Shown: piece by piece, positions 1-12,100 of the stretch
Numbering within the stretch: the stretch's first letter is position 1
Layout: every line of letters starts with the position of its first letter
The notes under the pieces: model-generated
What the model was told of the DNA's origin: nothing
The model's database searches: none
What the model saw: only the letters and a program-made list of their open reading frames with translations
Translations under genes and position numbers: made by a program
Source: Lates calcarifer
Taxonomy: Eukaryota; Chordata; Actinopteri; Centropomidae
Reading direction: 5' to 3'
Assembly (NCBI RefSeq): GCF_001640805.2
Contig: NC_066838.1
Location: 11,681,132 to 11,745,131, forward strand
DNA: 64,000 nucleotides

Positions 1-50
1 CGCCTAACCCTCACCGCCTCGCACAGAACTGCCAACATACTTAGCCTGTG

Positions 51-77
51 TATGTGTGTGTGTGTGTGTGTGTGTGT
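51..77. repeat. (TG)n microsatellite
   Basis: A nearly pure TG dinucleotide run with one early interruption (TGTATG). It lies in SAMD11 intron 2. Confidence 0.95.
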
Positions 78-648
78 CACAGTGGTATTCACTTGGTGGG
101 TTAGACTTCAGGCTTCACCACCAGACAAGGAAAGGAAGAGAGGGAGAGAGAGAAGGAGAAAAGGCTACAACAACAACCTTAAGGCTCTCATATCCCTGCT
201 TACGTCAATAACAAAGTTTTACTCCGTCACAGCTATAATTGAAGTGGAACTGTACAAGCCCTTGCAAGCCAAAAGCCAATCACTCTGATATCTGTAATGA
301 GCCTAAACATAAGCAAACATGCTCAGATTCTCAAATCCTTCAGTAAAAAAAAAAAAGACATGAGCATTTCTACTATCTGTTTTCACTGCCCCCATCCTCC
401 CTCAGGTAATTCGTTTTGGCTGAACCCTATGTGTTAGGGTACAGGTCTTCATTCTTGGCTGTGAAAAATGTCACCAGTTTACCTGTATCACTCAAACACC
501 TCCGGCTTATCTAAACCGCCTTTGCCTTGCGTGCCTCGCACACAATAATCAGCAGTAGCCACGCTCAGTAGCTCGCTAAGCCTCTTACACCCTTCCCTCA
601 AGATTAGTGCTTGGGAGCGACGACAGATGCGCTTCGTGGTGATAAAAA

Positions 649-668
649 CACACACACACACACACACA
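649..668. repeat. (CA)n microsatellite
   Basis: A short pure CA run, followed at about 735-765 by an imperfect ACAC/ACAG stretch. It lies in SAMD11 intron 2. Confidence 0.9.
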
Positions 669-1759
669 ACCCGCCGCACCTGTGTGAACAGATTTGGCGA
701 CGGTGAGCCGGCAGTGTGCTTGCTCAAAGCTGACACAAACACACAGACAAACACACAGACACAGAGCAGTGATGCCATAATCGTGACACACCTGCAAGGC
801 CTCGAGGTTTTGGCATCATGCCCCTGGCCGAGCCCTGAGGGAGGCGCGAGGCAAACAAAAGTTCAACAGCCAGGTGAGGAAACTGATTCAATGGGACAAG
901 AGGAGCCTGACCAACGACACCTCACGTCAAGCAGCCGTGCTGGACAGCTCAATGGCTCTGAATAAAAAGGCTGTTTGATACTCTGCGTCTGTGAAAGGCT
1001 GAAAGTGGATTTGCTATTCATGCTGAGAAAAATTACCATCAAAGTTGACATGTGTGCCTGTAGGGTCTTCACCATCAAGGTTACAAAGACAGACAATGCT
1101 CCAATATACTCTCATACAGACACACTCACTGTTTCATGCATGTAGAGCTGGGTGACACAACACCAATATCACAATGAAATATCCTGTTTTCACAAAGGCT
1201 AAAATAAATCTAAATTACAGAATAGTGACATGGTCTCTGAGGAAAAAACAAATTAAAAACATTAATAATGAGGGTCTGTGTAGATTTTCCCTTTTGAGAG
1301 AAATTTCTCATTTGTGATTTTTTTTCACAAAAATAACTGACTTTACTTGATTTAACAGCCAAGTAGGTACAACCCATTCATCATTAATTTAACTGAGAAA
1401 AAAAACATTAATTCTGCTTGACTATAAAATACTCATTTAGGGCTTTATGACAGCAAATACCAGACTGTATCTAGTCACAAATACGATACTGAGGTTTATC
1501 TTGCGGCTCTGTCTGTCTGTATTGTGCTCCTTAACAAGTTACAATCTTTACTAGTTAGAACTCTTGACCACCAGAGTCAATGACCCAGCATCTTAACCCT
1601 ACATATCCACTGCAGAGAAGTTGTCCTCAAGTCAAATAAAAACTATATTTCCTAAGTAGCTTCTCTTAGTTATCACACTAACACAACAAGTACAGGAAAG
1701 AGGAATACAGCAGTAACACCAGCACTGCAGAAGATCTTGATAATATGTAATATTCTTAC

Positions 1760-1851
1760 CACTGGAGATGAAATTCGGCAACCAGGACAGTCACAGATTG
1801 GAGGGTGCACCTGTAAGATTCCTTTGGACATGAGAGTCTTGAGACTTTTCC
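1760..1851 (-). CDS. samd11: SAMD11 coding exon 2
   Basis: This 92-bp exon lies between an acceptor (polypyrimidine then CAG, AG at 1853-1852) and a donor GTAAGA at 1759-1754. Joined to exon 1 (one base carried over) it reads GKSLKTLMSKGILQVHPP and then a Cys-Asp-Cys-Pro-Gly-Cys cluster, ending in Ser-Ser-Pro-Val. These are residues 152-182 from the chosen start. From memory, the human SAMD11 protein has the same segment almost residue for residue, and its short isoform starts at the internal Met-Ser-Lys-Gly-Ile. That makes this exon the strongest identifier of the gene. The three cysteines directly follow the SAND fold and may bind metal (inference). The exon ends in phase 0. Confidence 0.93.
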
Positions 1852-2984
1852 CTGGAAAAGAAAACAAAGAGATTTTCAGGGAATGTGTACCAACCATGTT
1901 CTCCAGCCAGTAAACTCATCTCATCCATGACACAGCATGTGATAAGGTATTATTAAACAGGAATGGCCTGTTTCTTCAACCCATCATCTCGGGAGATTAA
2001 GACAAATCTTTTTTTCTTTTTTGAAATTATCCAATAAACACAGTATATAACTGGAGGAGTCAGTACCTGCAGACAAACTTGAATTCTCCTCTCTACATTT
2101 TTGCCCTGAACTTTACCTCTACCCATAGTCCAGTGTGGTGAGGCAGAGAGACAGCAGCCTACTGTTATCTGTCTATAAGAATCGGTATATTAAACTATTA
2201 GGCTATCATTTCTGACTTGGGGGCGACACCCTCCCCCCCACACATACACACATCTTAACTCGTGTCAGCTCTGCCTGAGTAAACTTGTGTGTGCGTGAGT
2301 GTGTGGTGAGAGGGTGCGCGCGTAATTATCGCATGAAAATACTGCAATAAATGTCAACATAAGAAATACCGGAACAATATCAGTATACTGATGCTGTCAG
2401 TGCTGTTTTGCCGAGAATTCTCACAAACACCAACAAAATCCGTCTGTGGATGATAACGGCCGGTTGAAATTTTTAATTAGTTGCCGAATGATCGCATTAA
2501 ACACCTACTTTGGTGTTTAATGGGCAAACAAAACGCTAATATTCAAAACACCTCTCAAATCCAACACACAATGCGTAAAATTGTCAACACCCATGCACAA
2601 GTGCAGCTACACAAAACGGCACGATTCATCCCATAATGAGGAGGGAAAAAAACTATTTCAGCTGTCACACAATGAATTATCTATGTCTAACTTTTCACCT
2701 CAGTTCCGGTGCAGTCTACTCCAGATGCCCCGGGTCTGGTGTATGATCGCAGCCCAAACTCCGCGTCAAAGCCTCGGAGTGTATGTGGAGGATATGCGCC
2801 CTTTTCTCATCTGTCTCCTTACGCACTGACTGCTGTAACCCTTTCACTCCAAAACACAGCACCGAACCACGAGACCCAAGTTTGTACCCTGAATAAGCGC
2901 CGTCTGGGAAAAAGTGTTTAATTAACAGCGAGGTGTCCCCCTCTCTGCCCACGAACCGTGAGGACAGTGAAGTGCTGTTCTTAC
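1852..2984 (-). other. samd11: SAMD11 intron 1
   Basis: This 1133-bp intron runs from the donor GTAAGA (2984-2979) to the acceptor TTTCCAG (AG at 1853-1852). It is AT-rich with short TG/CA stretches near 2230-2310. No RNA gene or transposon is recognisable. The reading frame of exon 1 stays open into the intron as far as 2716, which is read-through and not expected coding. Confidence 0.85.
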
Positions 2985-3438
2985 CTTTGTGTCTAATACT
3001 CCGTTTCCAATCTTTGGCAGTCTCTCGTCCACTGACAAACTGGAACTCGTTGGGGGTGAGCCACTCACCCCTGTATTTAATCGAAGGTCCCTTACTGCCT
3101 TGACACAGTTTATTGATATAAAGCAAAGCCTTGTTTTCCCCGCACTCCACCTCGATGCACGGCTCGCCGTTATCGAAGAAGGGCTGAAAGTCGGGGATGG
3201 AGGAGAACCTCTCCAGCATTAAGTCGTCCGTGTGATGGTGGAGATGCTGGTGATGCAGCGCCGAGTCGTGGAGCCCCAAGTACGCGCGGTGATGGGCGAA
3301 AATGTGGTCGTAGGGCGGCGGATGCGGGGTCACCACGGGGATAGCGGTGGCATTTAAAGGGGCCAGGTATTCGGACTGGTTGAACGCAGTCAATGCCATG
3401 TCGTCTCCATCCAGCCTCTCCTTTTTGATGGCAGGCAT
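2985..3438 (-). CDS. samd11: SAMD11 coding exon 1 (SAND domain)
   Basis: First coding exon: 151 codons plus one base, ending at the donor CACAAAG|GTAAGA. The start chosen is the ATG at 3438-3436 (Met-Pro-Ala-Ile-Lys-Lys-Glu), because the long human SAMD11 isoform begins Met-Pro-Ala-Val-Lys-Lys-Glu as I recall it; A at -3 supports initiation. Residues 61-69 are His-rich. The SAND DNA/chromatin-binding domain begins near residue 92 (GEPCIEVECG) and contains KYRGEWLTPNEF and the diagnostic Lys-Asp-Trp-Lys motif at residues 142-145 (3001-3018 covers AKDWKR). The same motif occurs in DEAF1, GMEB and SP100 proteins, but the flanking residues and exon 2 point to SAMD11. The frame is open for 82 more codons upstream to an ATG at 3684 that directly follows an in-frame TAA; I treat that part as 5' UTR. 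The exon is CpG-rich. Confidence 0.92.
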
Positions 3439-4310
3439 GTTAGTAGGAGCCGAGCGCCGATAACAAGTGAAAAGCTGCTCGCCCGATCCAACTTGAGCGT
3501 CCTCTCCGTCTGTGAGTTGGGCTGACCCAGACTTGGAGACGCGCCGCTTGGTTTTACGCAGAGCCCCCGTGTCGCCGTGAGACAGCGGTCTGTTGAAGTT
3601 GCCGGATAGATTCCCATTCAGTAGTTTCCAGCTCGCAGCGGCAGCAGCGCTCTCCGCCAGCCTCACAGATCCTACCTCCCACATTTAATCACACTCGCTC
3701 TGTTAATACCTGACATGCTGGGTAGCCCTGAGCCCCGGACATTGTGTTACCTACGGTGATCATTACCAGTCGCAGTCGTGAATATTATTTCTTTGCCTTT
3801 AGGGAAATTAGAAGTATTTTTTTTAAATATTCACTGAGTAGAGGCAAATTTTTGAGCCTGCTGTGCGATCTAAAAAAAAAAAACAACGCACATCCACTCA
3901 GTTATAGAGAGTTTACATGTGGCCGATATACAATTTCACAGCCAATAAAGACATTAAAAAAGAAACTGATAACAGGACATTCCGCCTGTTGGGCTAATTA
4001 AACTAATGTGGCATATGGCGTTAATCAGAAACATAAGCCAAGCACATCAGGTTTGAGATCCCTGAGTAGTATTTGCGCAACATTAATACAGTTGAAAGTT
4101 TTGGAAAGAGTTGTTTTTAACCCCTGTGTACGTCGTTGAAGTCACGCTGAAGTTCACAGACCCAGACCAAACAAGATTTGCACTCTCCGCCGCTTCTCAA
4201 CTTGGCCCATTTAAACAGCGGAGGCTCGGCGGGAGCCACAGAGAGGAGGGGGGACCGCGAGGGACGGCGCTTTCGGCGGTAAAAATGGAGGAACCGTCAT
4301 TAGTGAGGAA
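3439..4310 (-). promoter_or_regulatory. samd11: SAMD11 5' UTR and proximal promoter region
   Basis: This is the region immediately upstream of the SAMD11 start on the minus strand. The part 3439-3690 is GC- and CpG-rich and continuous with exon 1. An AT-rich stretch follows, then another CpG-rich patch at about 4190-4290. No transcription start can be fixed from the sequence and I see no convincing TATA box. An untranslated first exon further upstream is possible. Confidence 0.45.
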
Positions 4311-7300
4311 GTGAACCGTCATTTCCACCCATGCAACTGAAGTTAAAACTCGTGACAGCTAGTTTTTTTTCAGTATTCATGATTTGTAAAGACCATACAC
4401 TGATTTTCGGAGTATTCTAAAGTACAGCACGTTCCTTGAATCAGGCTTTCACCAGTTTCCTCTTATGTAAAGTTCCTCCTATAAAGATGATAACCTGTGA
4501 TTACTTTAAAGCCAGGTAACACCAGCCATAAATTAGGTTAGACATTTCACCTTTCAGGCCAACAGTTCCCCAAAAACAATGACTTAATCACCCATTAATC
4601 AATAATATATTATAATCAATAATAAAACAGCCTTAAATCAGACATTCACAAAGGCCCATCCTGGACTGCACATGTCCCAGGCCACCAGGTCTACCCATGA
4701 CATCAGCCACATGTCCACACACTGGCTGTGTTATGTTCTCCTCCTGCATGTGTCTAAATTCAACCATCTATTTGTTATACTCCACCTACAGTGACTCCAC
4801 TTTGCCCCACTAACGCCCCGTTACACTTCTCACCTGCTACAGTGTCGTACATGAGACACAGCTAAAACCGCTTGAATGTGTGTGCAGAGCTGTCAGTGTT
4901 ACACTCCTCATCAAAAAGTTTTACATAAAGTTATGGCTGAACTTCAGACAACTTCAGAAAAACAGAGGAGCTCTGTAAAACCAGTTGATAATACAGGTGC
5001 AAGCGGCGTTTATCTTACTATGTGATTACAAAAACTACAGCAGCAGAAGGTGTGATGTTGTATGTTCATTTCTCACATTTTACAAAATGGAGAGATGTTT
5101 GACTTTGAAGTGGCAAAATGGTGGGTTGCTGAATATGGGTTTTTGACACTTGCGACCCGCATGAACCCTATAAACAAAGTTAATTTTATATGATAAGTTT
5201 GTCTTAATTAACTATGATCCACAATTTCATCTCAATCAATGTGCTTTTTTGGGTCAACAAGCTGTTTTAGGCTAAAAGCAATGTTTATTAAAGTTAATTT
5301 ATGTTGAACTTTTACACTAACAAACGTAACCTTGATCTATCTTATCTGAATTTTGGATTATAAGCACGTACAGGTACAGAAAATTTTAAAAAGTAGATGA
5401 TATGTGTAATGAATGCTGCAAGTTTGTTGCTTTAACTGGAGTGAAAACCTCCTGAGCATGGAACCACATTCTCTGAAAGCACTTTCTCTCCACACTGTCT
5501 GCAGGGCATGTTCCCTTGAGCTCCTGGAGCTCGTGAGCAGGACCACATCTGACCCCCATCAGTGGAGAACCACCCAGGTGGATCCACCACCAACACATGG
5601 AATAGCCATTCCAGCAGCAGAGGTGGGGTCCAAAGCGCTGTGTGTCAGGGGCCTATAAATCAGGCCAAACTGCCTCTGACACACACAGGAAGGAGGCACA
5701 CCACACCGCAGGCGGAAGCGGTGCACGGGAAGGCCAGAGACCACAGCCTGGCCAGAACTGGTATTATGCCTACAGCCAAGAACCAGGCAGGCAAACACAC
5801 GGCAGACGTTTACAAAAAAACACACACGTGCCAGCTACGTCACCGAGGATGACGACGGACCGTAGATTGACATTTTTCCCTTTGGAGCTGCTGTGATGTC
5901 TGAACGGACGGGAAATGAAATAGTGGGTTTGTGGATCAGAAAGAGACAAAAGCAGATTTTAAAGTCACAGCCAAAGAGGAAAAAAAAAACAAACAAGTAA
6001 CCTGACATCACTTCTATCCAAAAGCCACCCCGTTACCTTTACAGCGAACACAGCCTGAAAAATGAAATCGAAAGGCAATATTTTTCACCCAAACAATAAT
6101 GTCACTTCCCACATGTTGGTGAGTACACTGAACAATACCACTGATATAAATCATGAGCTGCTGACATTTATGGCGTGTGTTTACAAAGCCGTTTCTAGGA
6201 AGTGGAACACTGCATTTCAGATGAGAAGCCCTTTGATTGCGTCTTTATCAAACCGGGCCGCACCACATCGAAATGTCTCAATGGAAACCTTGTTGATGCG
6301 TGCGTGGGTGCTGGAGGTTGCACCATTGGGAGAGCCCTGATGAAACTAGTCATAAAGGGGACACCCATGCCCACTCCTACGCCCACTGTCCTGTCCCTGA
6401 TCGTGACTCACTCTCGGTGGCTCATCACGGAGGGGTTCCCCAAACTCGAGCAGTGACGACACTTCAGCTTTCACATCTTTAAAAATTGGTTCGTGTTAAC
6501 TGAGTCGATTTTTCCATCAGCCCTTGTGTCTTTTTCATAAAAAAAAATTCAATGTGATGGGGAAACCTCATTTAACCTTTCTACCTCACATAACCTTCTT
6601 ATTTCTTTCACTGCTGTGTACAAGAGTCCTGTGTAACTACAAAAAAACATGTCACAGGAAAACCCACACCTGCTCTTACACCCCATGAATTTACACTGAA
6701 TTAGGAAATCCCAATATCAGCACATATTTACAGCATGTTACAGTAAGCAGATCAGTAACCAGTTACTTCTGTTTTTAAGTTTTTTTTTTCTAGTCCATGC
6801 CTTCAGTTAAACATTAACTGATGACTAATATGATGTTAACTTTTTAACAGAATATGTATGACTTTAGATTTCATAGCAAAACTGATCCTATAAGAAAAAG
6901 TGCACCTCATTCTCTGATAATCTGACATGTTAAGTGCTTTTTATTTTATTATGCTGTTGACATAGTTTACTTTTCTTCACTACGTGATCTCCTTTGTTTC
7001 CCAGGAAGTCTCTCAAATTCCACAGAAGTAACCTATCTGCATTCAGCTGCTGGTTTCAAACACAGAAGAGGAGGAGTGACAGACGTAGCAGAATGACTTA
7101 TTCCAGTCAAGTGACAATAAGGCAATCCTGTTACTAAAAACCACACTGGTATCTCCTCCCCTTACAGTTCCTCTCTCTCTATTACTGAATGTTGGTTCAA
7201 TGTGTGATTAATCTGGTGAGTCTTCAACGCAAAACCCAATATTCTCAGGCTCTGACACCAAAACCATCAACACTTTCAACCCACTGGTGTTAAAAGAGAA

Positions 7301-7680
7301 AACTGATCTACCACAGAGGAACAAAAGTGAATAGGGTCACATTTTAAGATGGATTTTTTTCTGCTAAGGTGGACGATATAATTCAAACTGAGATATATCA
7401 CGACTTGGTCCCCTCTAACGTCTTACCAAGGTCACCGCTGTTATGTCATACAGATATGTTACACTGGCACCAATATCGTGATACATTCCCCCTAATAATC
7501 ATATTGCTGGAAAAATCTATACGTCTTAATGCTGTCTACATACACTCAGGGTTACTACAACTGTTTATAGAACCCAGTCAGACTGAAAATGATTGATGCA
7601 GTGAATAAAAATAATACATGATTGAGGACATGCATGATTGGTTGTATTATGAATCAACAGTATCATGGACAAACCATGGT
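4311..7680. other. Intergenic, no gene recognised
   Basis: Mostly AT-rich unique sequence upstream of SAMD11. A somewhat GC-richer part at about 5440-5880 carries overlapping short open frames on both strands that resemble no family I know. No transposon, tRNA or exon pair is recognisable. Confidence 0.6.
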
Positions 7681-7689
7681 GATAAACTG

Positions 7690-7925
7690 TGGTGACTGAT
7701 GATTAATTTCATAACTGATTAATCTATAAATTATTATATCTACTAAATCTTTAGCTCATGAAATGTCAGTCAAAAGTCAAATTGTTTAGATCAAACATAT
7801 TTAATGTCCAATGATATTAAAGAGAGAAGAGCAGCAAATCCTTCCGCTTGAAAAACTGGACATGTTCATTGATAAGTGACTTCACTGATTAATCAAGAAT
7901 TTATCAACTGATTATTAGAGCACTG
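7690..7925 (-). repeat. Degenerate ATTAATCGATTAAT-type interspersed repeat
   Basis: On the minus strand the sequence follows the end part of a very common fish repeat built from ATTAATC-rich blocks around a segment meaning roughly 'fragment with GAAGCAGCAAATCCT' (seen here at about 7828-7842 as GAGCAGCAAATCC). ATTAATC-like blocks lie at about 7700-7725 and 7890-7910. The family resembles short non-autonomous hAT-type elements. A related copy is at 44641-44790. Identification is from memory of teleost repeats. Confidence 0.4.
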
Positions 7926-8139
7926 ATGGTGATAGTATGAGGTAATGTGTTAGTTTGAGATTTCTGGCTCCACGTTTCACTAGTTTATATAAACCAGTTC
8001 CCTCCTGGGCTTAGCGAGATTAGTCCTCAGTTTGCAAACCACAGAGGATGTTTACTGAAAATGACGAGGACGGTTACTGCCATGTAATGAGAGACAAATT
8101 CTGCCCTTCCTTAAAGTGCATTTCATGTCCATTCCTTCC

Positions 8140-8520
8140 TCTCATCGTCCGACGGGAACCCCCCTAACGCGGCCCCCGCCTCTGCGCCGTTGTTGGCAGC
8201 AGCCCCGGAGCCGCAGCGCTGCCGGCGGGGGAGAGAGGTAATAAATAACCCGGGGAGAGGAGCGGAGACCGCCGGGCGGTGCACAGTCTGACCTGACAAA
8301 TACTCACTGGAAAACCATCAGAGAGCGAGAGCCCACCCCTAGCGCTTGGAGCCAGCCTTTCAGACATGAGCTGCAAAATATATAGGCCTGCCCCTACTGG
8401 AAAAAAAGAAAGGAAGACAGACAGAAGCGTCTCCTTCTCCTCCCCCCCAACTCCCCCATCCTCCCTCCATCCACATCCAGACACCGCCGGAGACACGGCG
8501 AGAGTAATTAACTATTTAAA
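8140..8520. promoter_or_regulatory. CpG/GC-rich block, candidate promoter or enhancer
   Basis: GC-rich sequence with many CpGs (core about 8150-8290) stands out from AT-rich flanks. At its right edge is a TATA-like TATTTAAAG near 8513-8521 on the plus strand. It lies about 4.7 kb upstream of the SAMD11 start. Open frames through it are Pro/Ser/Arg-rich with no recognisable domain. It could be an upstream SAMD11 promoter, a divergent non-coding transcript start, or a GC-rich enhancer. Confidence 0.35.
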
Positions 8521-8810
8521 GCGGAGTATGAATTTCTTCAGAAAGCGTACGCAGTATGTCTTGTCCAATTTCCCCACAGAAATTTAAGAGACGATGAAGA
8601 CGCCGGGCGAAGTTCAAGTAAAGGAAACAAACCTAAGTTTTGCTTGAGGTGTTTAGCCAAAGACAGTTGGTGTAAATTTAACCCACGAGTTCTGCTTCTG
8701 TAAACTTGTGTAAAATAAGACTTTTCAGAAGCCTGGTAAACATCCCTACATGTTTTCTGCAGTTGGTGACCTGCTCTGTGACACTGATTCTCAATTTAAA
8801 ATCAAAGCTT

Positions 8811-9125
8811 AAAGGGATAGTTCACCCCAAATTAAAAAATATATGTATATATTTTCTCACTTACCTCCAGTGGTACCTAACCATGCAGATAGATTTGGTT
8901 TTAAAACCTGACCAGGCTTTGAGGAATTTCCTACCACCACCCCAAAACAATGGAAGTGAGCAATTGGATTTAATTTGTGGTGCTAATAGCATTGAAAAAT
9001 CACATCTAAAAAGTCAGACAACATCTCTATCCTTAAGGTTTCACTGGTTTCTTTGTTATCAGACCTTGTTTGAATGTAAATGGTTGGATGGTGACGCCTG
9101 CAGATTATCAAGTAGCGGGAGGTGA
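8811..9125 (+). repeat. Short interspersed DNA-transposon-like repeat (AAAGGGATAGTTCACCCC)
   Basis: The sequence starts with AAAGGGATAGTTCACCCC followed by an A/T-rich stretch and 'ctcacttacctccagtgg'. This is the typical start of an abundant percomorph repeat thought to be a non-autonomous DNA element. The rest is diverged, with a possible end near 9125. An open frame running through it is a by-product. Confidence 0.5.
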
Positions 9126-12100
9126 GAAAATTAGTTTTTTGTACTTTGGATGAATTGACCCCTTAGATTCATATGTACAGGAATTACAAGATATTGTCTG
9201 ATTCAGCAAAACTCTGTATTTTGTTCTATCTTGATTTGGCAACTACAGTATGATTGATGTTGGGGAAAGATCGCAGTTATGGAAAATAAACTCTGGTTAA
9301 AGCACAGACTCATCATCCACCGCCCTCATCACCTCACTCTTACTTTAACCTCACTACATAAAGGGCAAACAACTTCCTATGTTGGCAAAATTGATGTAAT
9401 CCCTAGAGATACTGGGCTGAGATGACTGAATCAGTAATATGAATAGTATCTTGGCCATGGTGAAATGTCACATTACTAACTTACACATTAAACTGGAAAT
9501 AAAATGTATTCTAATTCATAGTGCTATATTTCATCCTCCTGTGCTTTTTTTTTTTTTTTTTTACCACCTATCATTTCTGTGCCATTTGATAAAAGCAGAG
9601 TAGAACAAGCTAGACAACACCTCTTGCTTCAGGTCAACCTTCTGTTGTAGCTGTTAATACTCATTAACTCTATTTGCTCCTTTAAAACTGTGCTTACCTT
9701 TGCTGACTCACTCTCATTTTATCTAGACACAAAACTTCTCAGGGGTCCTGGAGGGAGTTTAGCTCCCCTAAGCTGGAATTTGAGGAATTTAATATCAGAA
9801 AATGTTTCAGGGGATACAGTCTCTGGGCTTTGAGTGTGCTATGTTAGCAGACACGGAGAAACAGCACACATTAGAGGGGGAAAATGGTGGATCAGAGTGC
9901 TGAATCTCTGACAAGAGTCTTTGGAAAGCGCTAAATTTGGCATTTCAATACCCTCCATCTGGTGGTAGTGCTAAACACCACATCATATTTCAAAACTTTT
10001 CATTCTCAGTGTGTGTCTCTAATTGCTCACCAGGCGGTGTTTTTGGCCACTGTGTACAGTCTCTGAACACCAGGCCCCTTTGCAATAAGGTTTAAGTTAA
10101 ATTTCCCCCTTCGTTTTAGGTTTCAAAACATTTTTTAACAGTGTACGGCCCTGTAAGCACGGAGAGACCTCTATGCTATTTTTATGGTATAACCTAGGCC
10201 TTAAGCTAAATCTTCACCCAAACTCTCGTCCAGAAATTCCCCAAAAACTGTTTTAAAACTGAACAAGTATGGGACCAGCACAGCACTGCAACTCCAAAAT
10301 TTCAGAGTTGGCAAGCAGGCAGAGTAACATTAGACCCTGGAGGGGGCTGAGGGGGGTTTTATGCTGTCGTGCCGGCGCCCTTGGCCTCCCCCAGCGGATC
10401 TGGGGGGTCAGGCGGCTGTCTGTGATCCCACACAGCGGCTCTTCCACATGGGATTTATTTTCTTGCTGGATGGGCAGGCAGGCGGCCCAAGAGGATTCTC
10501 ATTTTAGACCAGCGTCTGTAGCTGTCAACGCCAGCCGACAGAGGCGAGCGGACACCCGACCCCGAGTATCCTCCCTCAACACTCCCCTTTGGACTCCCTC
10601 CCCTCCTCCCTCTATTCCCTCTTCACACACAAACACACAGCACATAGACAGCACACACACACACACACAAGCATAGAAAATAACGATTTCACAGGCTATC
10701 ATTTTCTAAATGTCTAAATGAAACTTTAACTCATCATGATGAGGATGGAAATTTTAAAATTAAAAAAATCTTTTCTTTTTGTCAGTGTTTGTATTTAAAC
10801 ATATTTTGCATTTCAGGGTTCCTTATCTTTGATTATAAAGCTCTGTGGTGAACTCAAAGCTTCAACGAGCAATGAGCCAGGTCTATCTAGCAAAAAAATG
10901 CACAGCGTCTCCCCTTCCTCCCCAGCGCCGTTAATAATTTGTGCAGTAAAAGATAGCGTGCCTCTCTGAGTTTGTGGGAGTTATTGGCACAGTATTCCCC
11001 ACCATATTTGTGCGAGGCAGTGATAGGAACATAAATTATTTCTTATCTCTTCCGCAATCCATTTTTCAAAGGCCTCACTCTGTGTTTGAAGGGTAGCAGC
11101 GCCAACAGCCAAAGCCCAGATAGTGGGCTACATTAGCCTTCAAGAGATTCGACTTAGTGATTTCAAACAATGCAATAAGAACAGAACTCATTGATATGAG
11201 CAGTGCCATATATGACCATAATTTAATACCAAATTAGGCGCCTGGAATCCAACAAAAGATCAAAACAATGGCCACCACTACAAAGACAGACGTTGCTGTG
11301 AGGTTATTAAGTTAAATGCGTTGCAAGGACTTGACTGTTGAATGTTTGATAGATTATATAAAGTTTAGTGGTCGACCAAAGTGGACACACTGTGTACCAA
11401 ACTTAATACTTGAAATTATGTCCAAAGTATGACTGCATTACAAAGTGTTAGTAGCCACAGACTACAGGCAAACTGATGTCTTTGGAAGATAGCGATAGAG
11501 TCGGCTCACTGAATTGTGCAGTGCTGAAAGCACAAGCAAAGTCCTTGTAAATCACGAGCCACAAGGCCCCTTTGGTGCTTACAAGAGGTCAAGAGTTTTT
11601 CTCTCTGTGTTGAAAACACTGAAAAAGAGACACGAGAAAAAAAAGATTTTGAGAGAAATTGAAAAAGTCAAATAATTACTTGGCCTGGCCAGCACTGTGA
11701 ACACTGTTGAGGATCAGGACGTTCAAACCGCATTATTTTTTTGGAAACTCTTCACAGGCAGTGTCAGCTATCACTCTCAGCAATTTGGATATATTCTACA
11801 GTTCAAGCTGATCTGCAGAGACAAAATGACAAATGATAAATATCAAGCCCTCCTCTGCAAAGCATTAACGTCTGCTTGCAAAGAATAAACCCTAGCTCTC
11901 CCAGCTACTATTGATTTTTTTTCCCTGTGTGATGTGAAACCAGCAATCAGCACTGCGGTTCGAAATAGCCCTGAAACTGGAGCCGAGACGTCGATGAGTC
12001 GCCAACACATTTCAATTAGCGAGCCGCCCTGGCCGATCTCTCCCCCGGGGCACAAAGCACAGAGGGTCGAGCACACCCAGCCCAAGTCCACATATGGTCC

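Larger units (their letters stand above)
1..1759 (-). other. samd11: SAMD11 intron 2 (partial, runs out of window)
   Basis: This is non-coding sequence downstream of SAMD11 coding exon 2 on the minus strand. It opens with the donor GTAAGA at 1759-1754. I looked for the next SAMD11 exon, which in the human protein begins with Asn-Arg-Gly-Arg-Leu-Ala-Asp-Lys, and did not find it, so it should lie left of position 1. The stretch holds a (TG)n tract at about 51-77, a (CA)n tract at about 649-668, and otherwise AT-rich unique-looking sequence. Open frames here are short and made largely of dinucleotide repeat. Confidence 0.75.
1760..3438 (-). other. samd11: SAMD11 gene, 5' part (two coding exons seen)
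   Basis: Gene-level entry. Coding exon 1 is 2985-3438 and coding exon 2 is 1760-1851, joined across an intron of 1133 bp, giving 182 codons. SAMD11 proteins carry an N-terminal SAND domain and a C-terminal SAM domain; only the SAND part is in the window. In vertebrate retina SAMD11, with its relative SAMD7, is known as a photoreceptor repressor linked to Polycomb complex PRC1. The gene runs leftwards, so everything from 3.4 kb to the RERE 3' end is its upstream region. Orthology rests on recalled human SAMD11 residues spanning both exons, including the junction. Confidence 0.9.

Noticed and set aside
1..1700. Search for SAMD11 coding exon 3
   Set aside because: No frame on the minus strand encodes the expected Asn-Arg-Gly-Arg-Leu-Ala-Asp-Lys start after an acceptor, so the exon lies outside the window.
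2716..2984. Continuation of the SAMD11 exon 1 frame past the donor
   Set aside because: A strong GTAAGA donor and the in-phase exon 2 with the conserved sequence show this part is intron.
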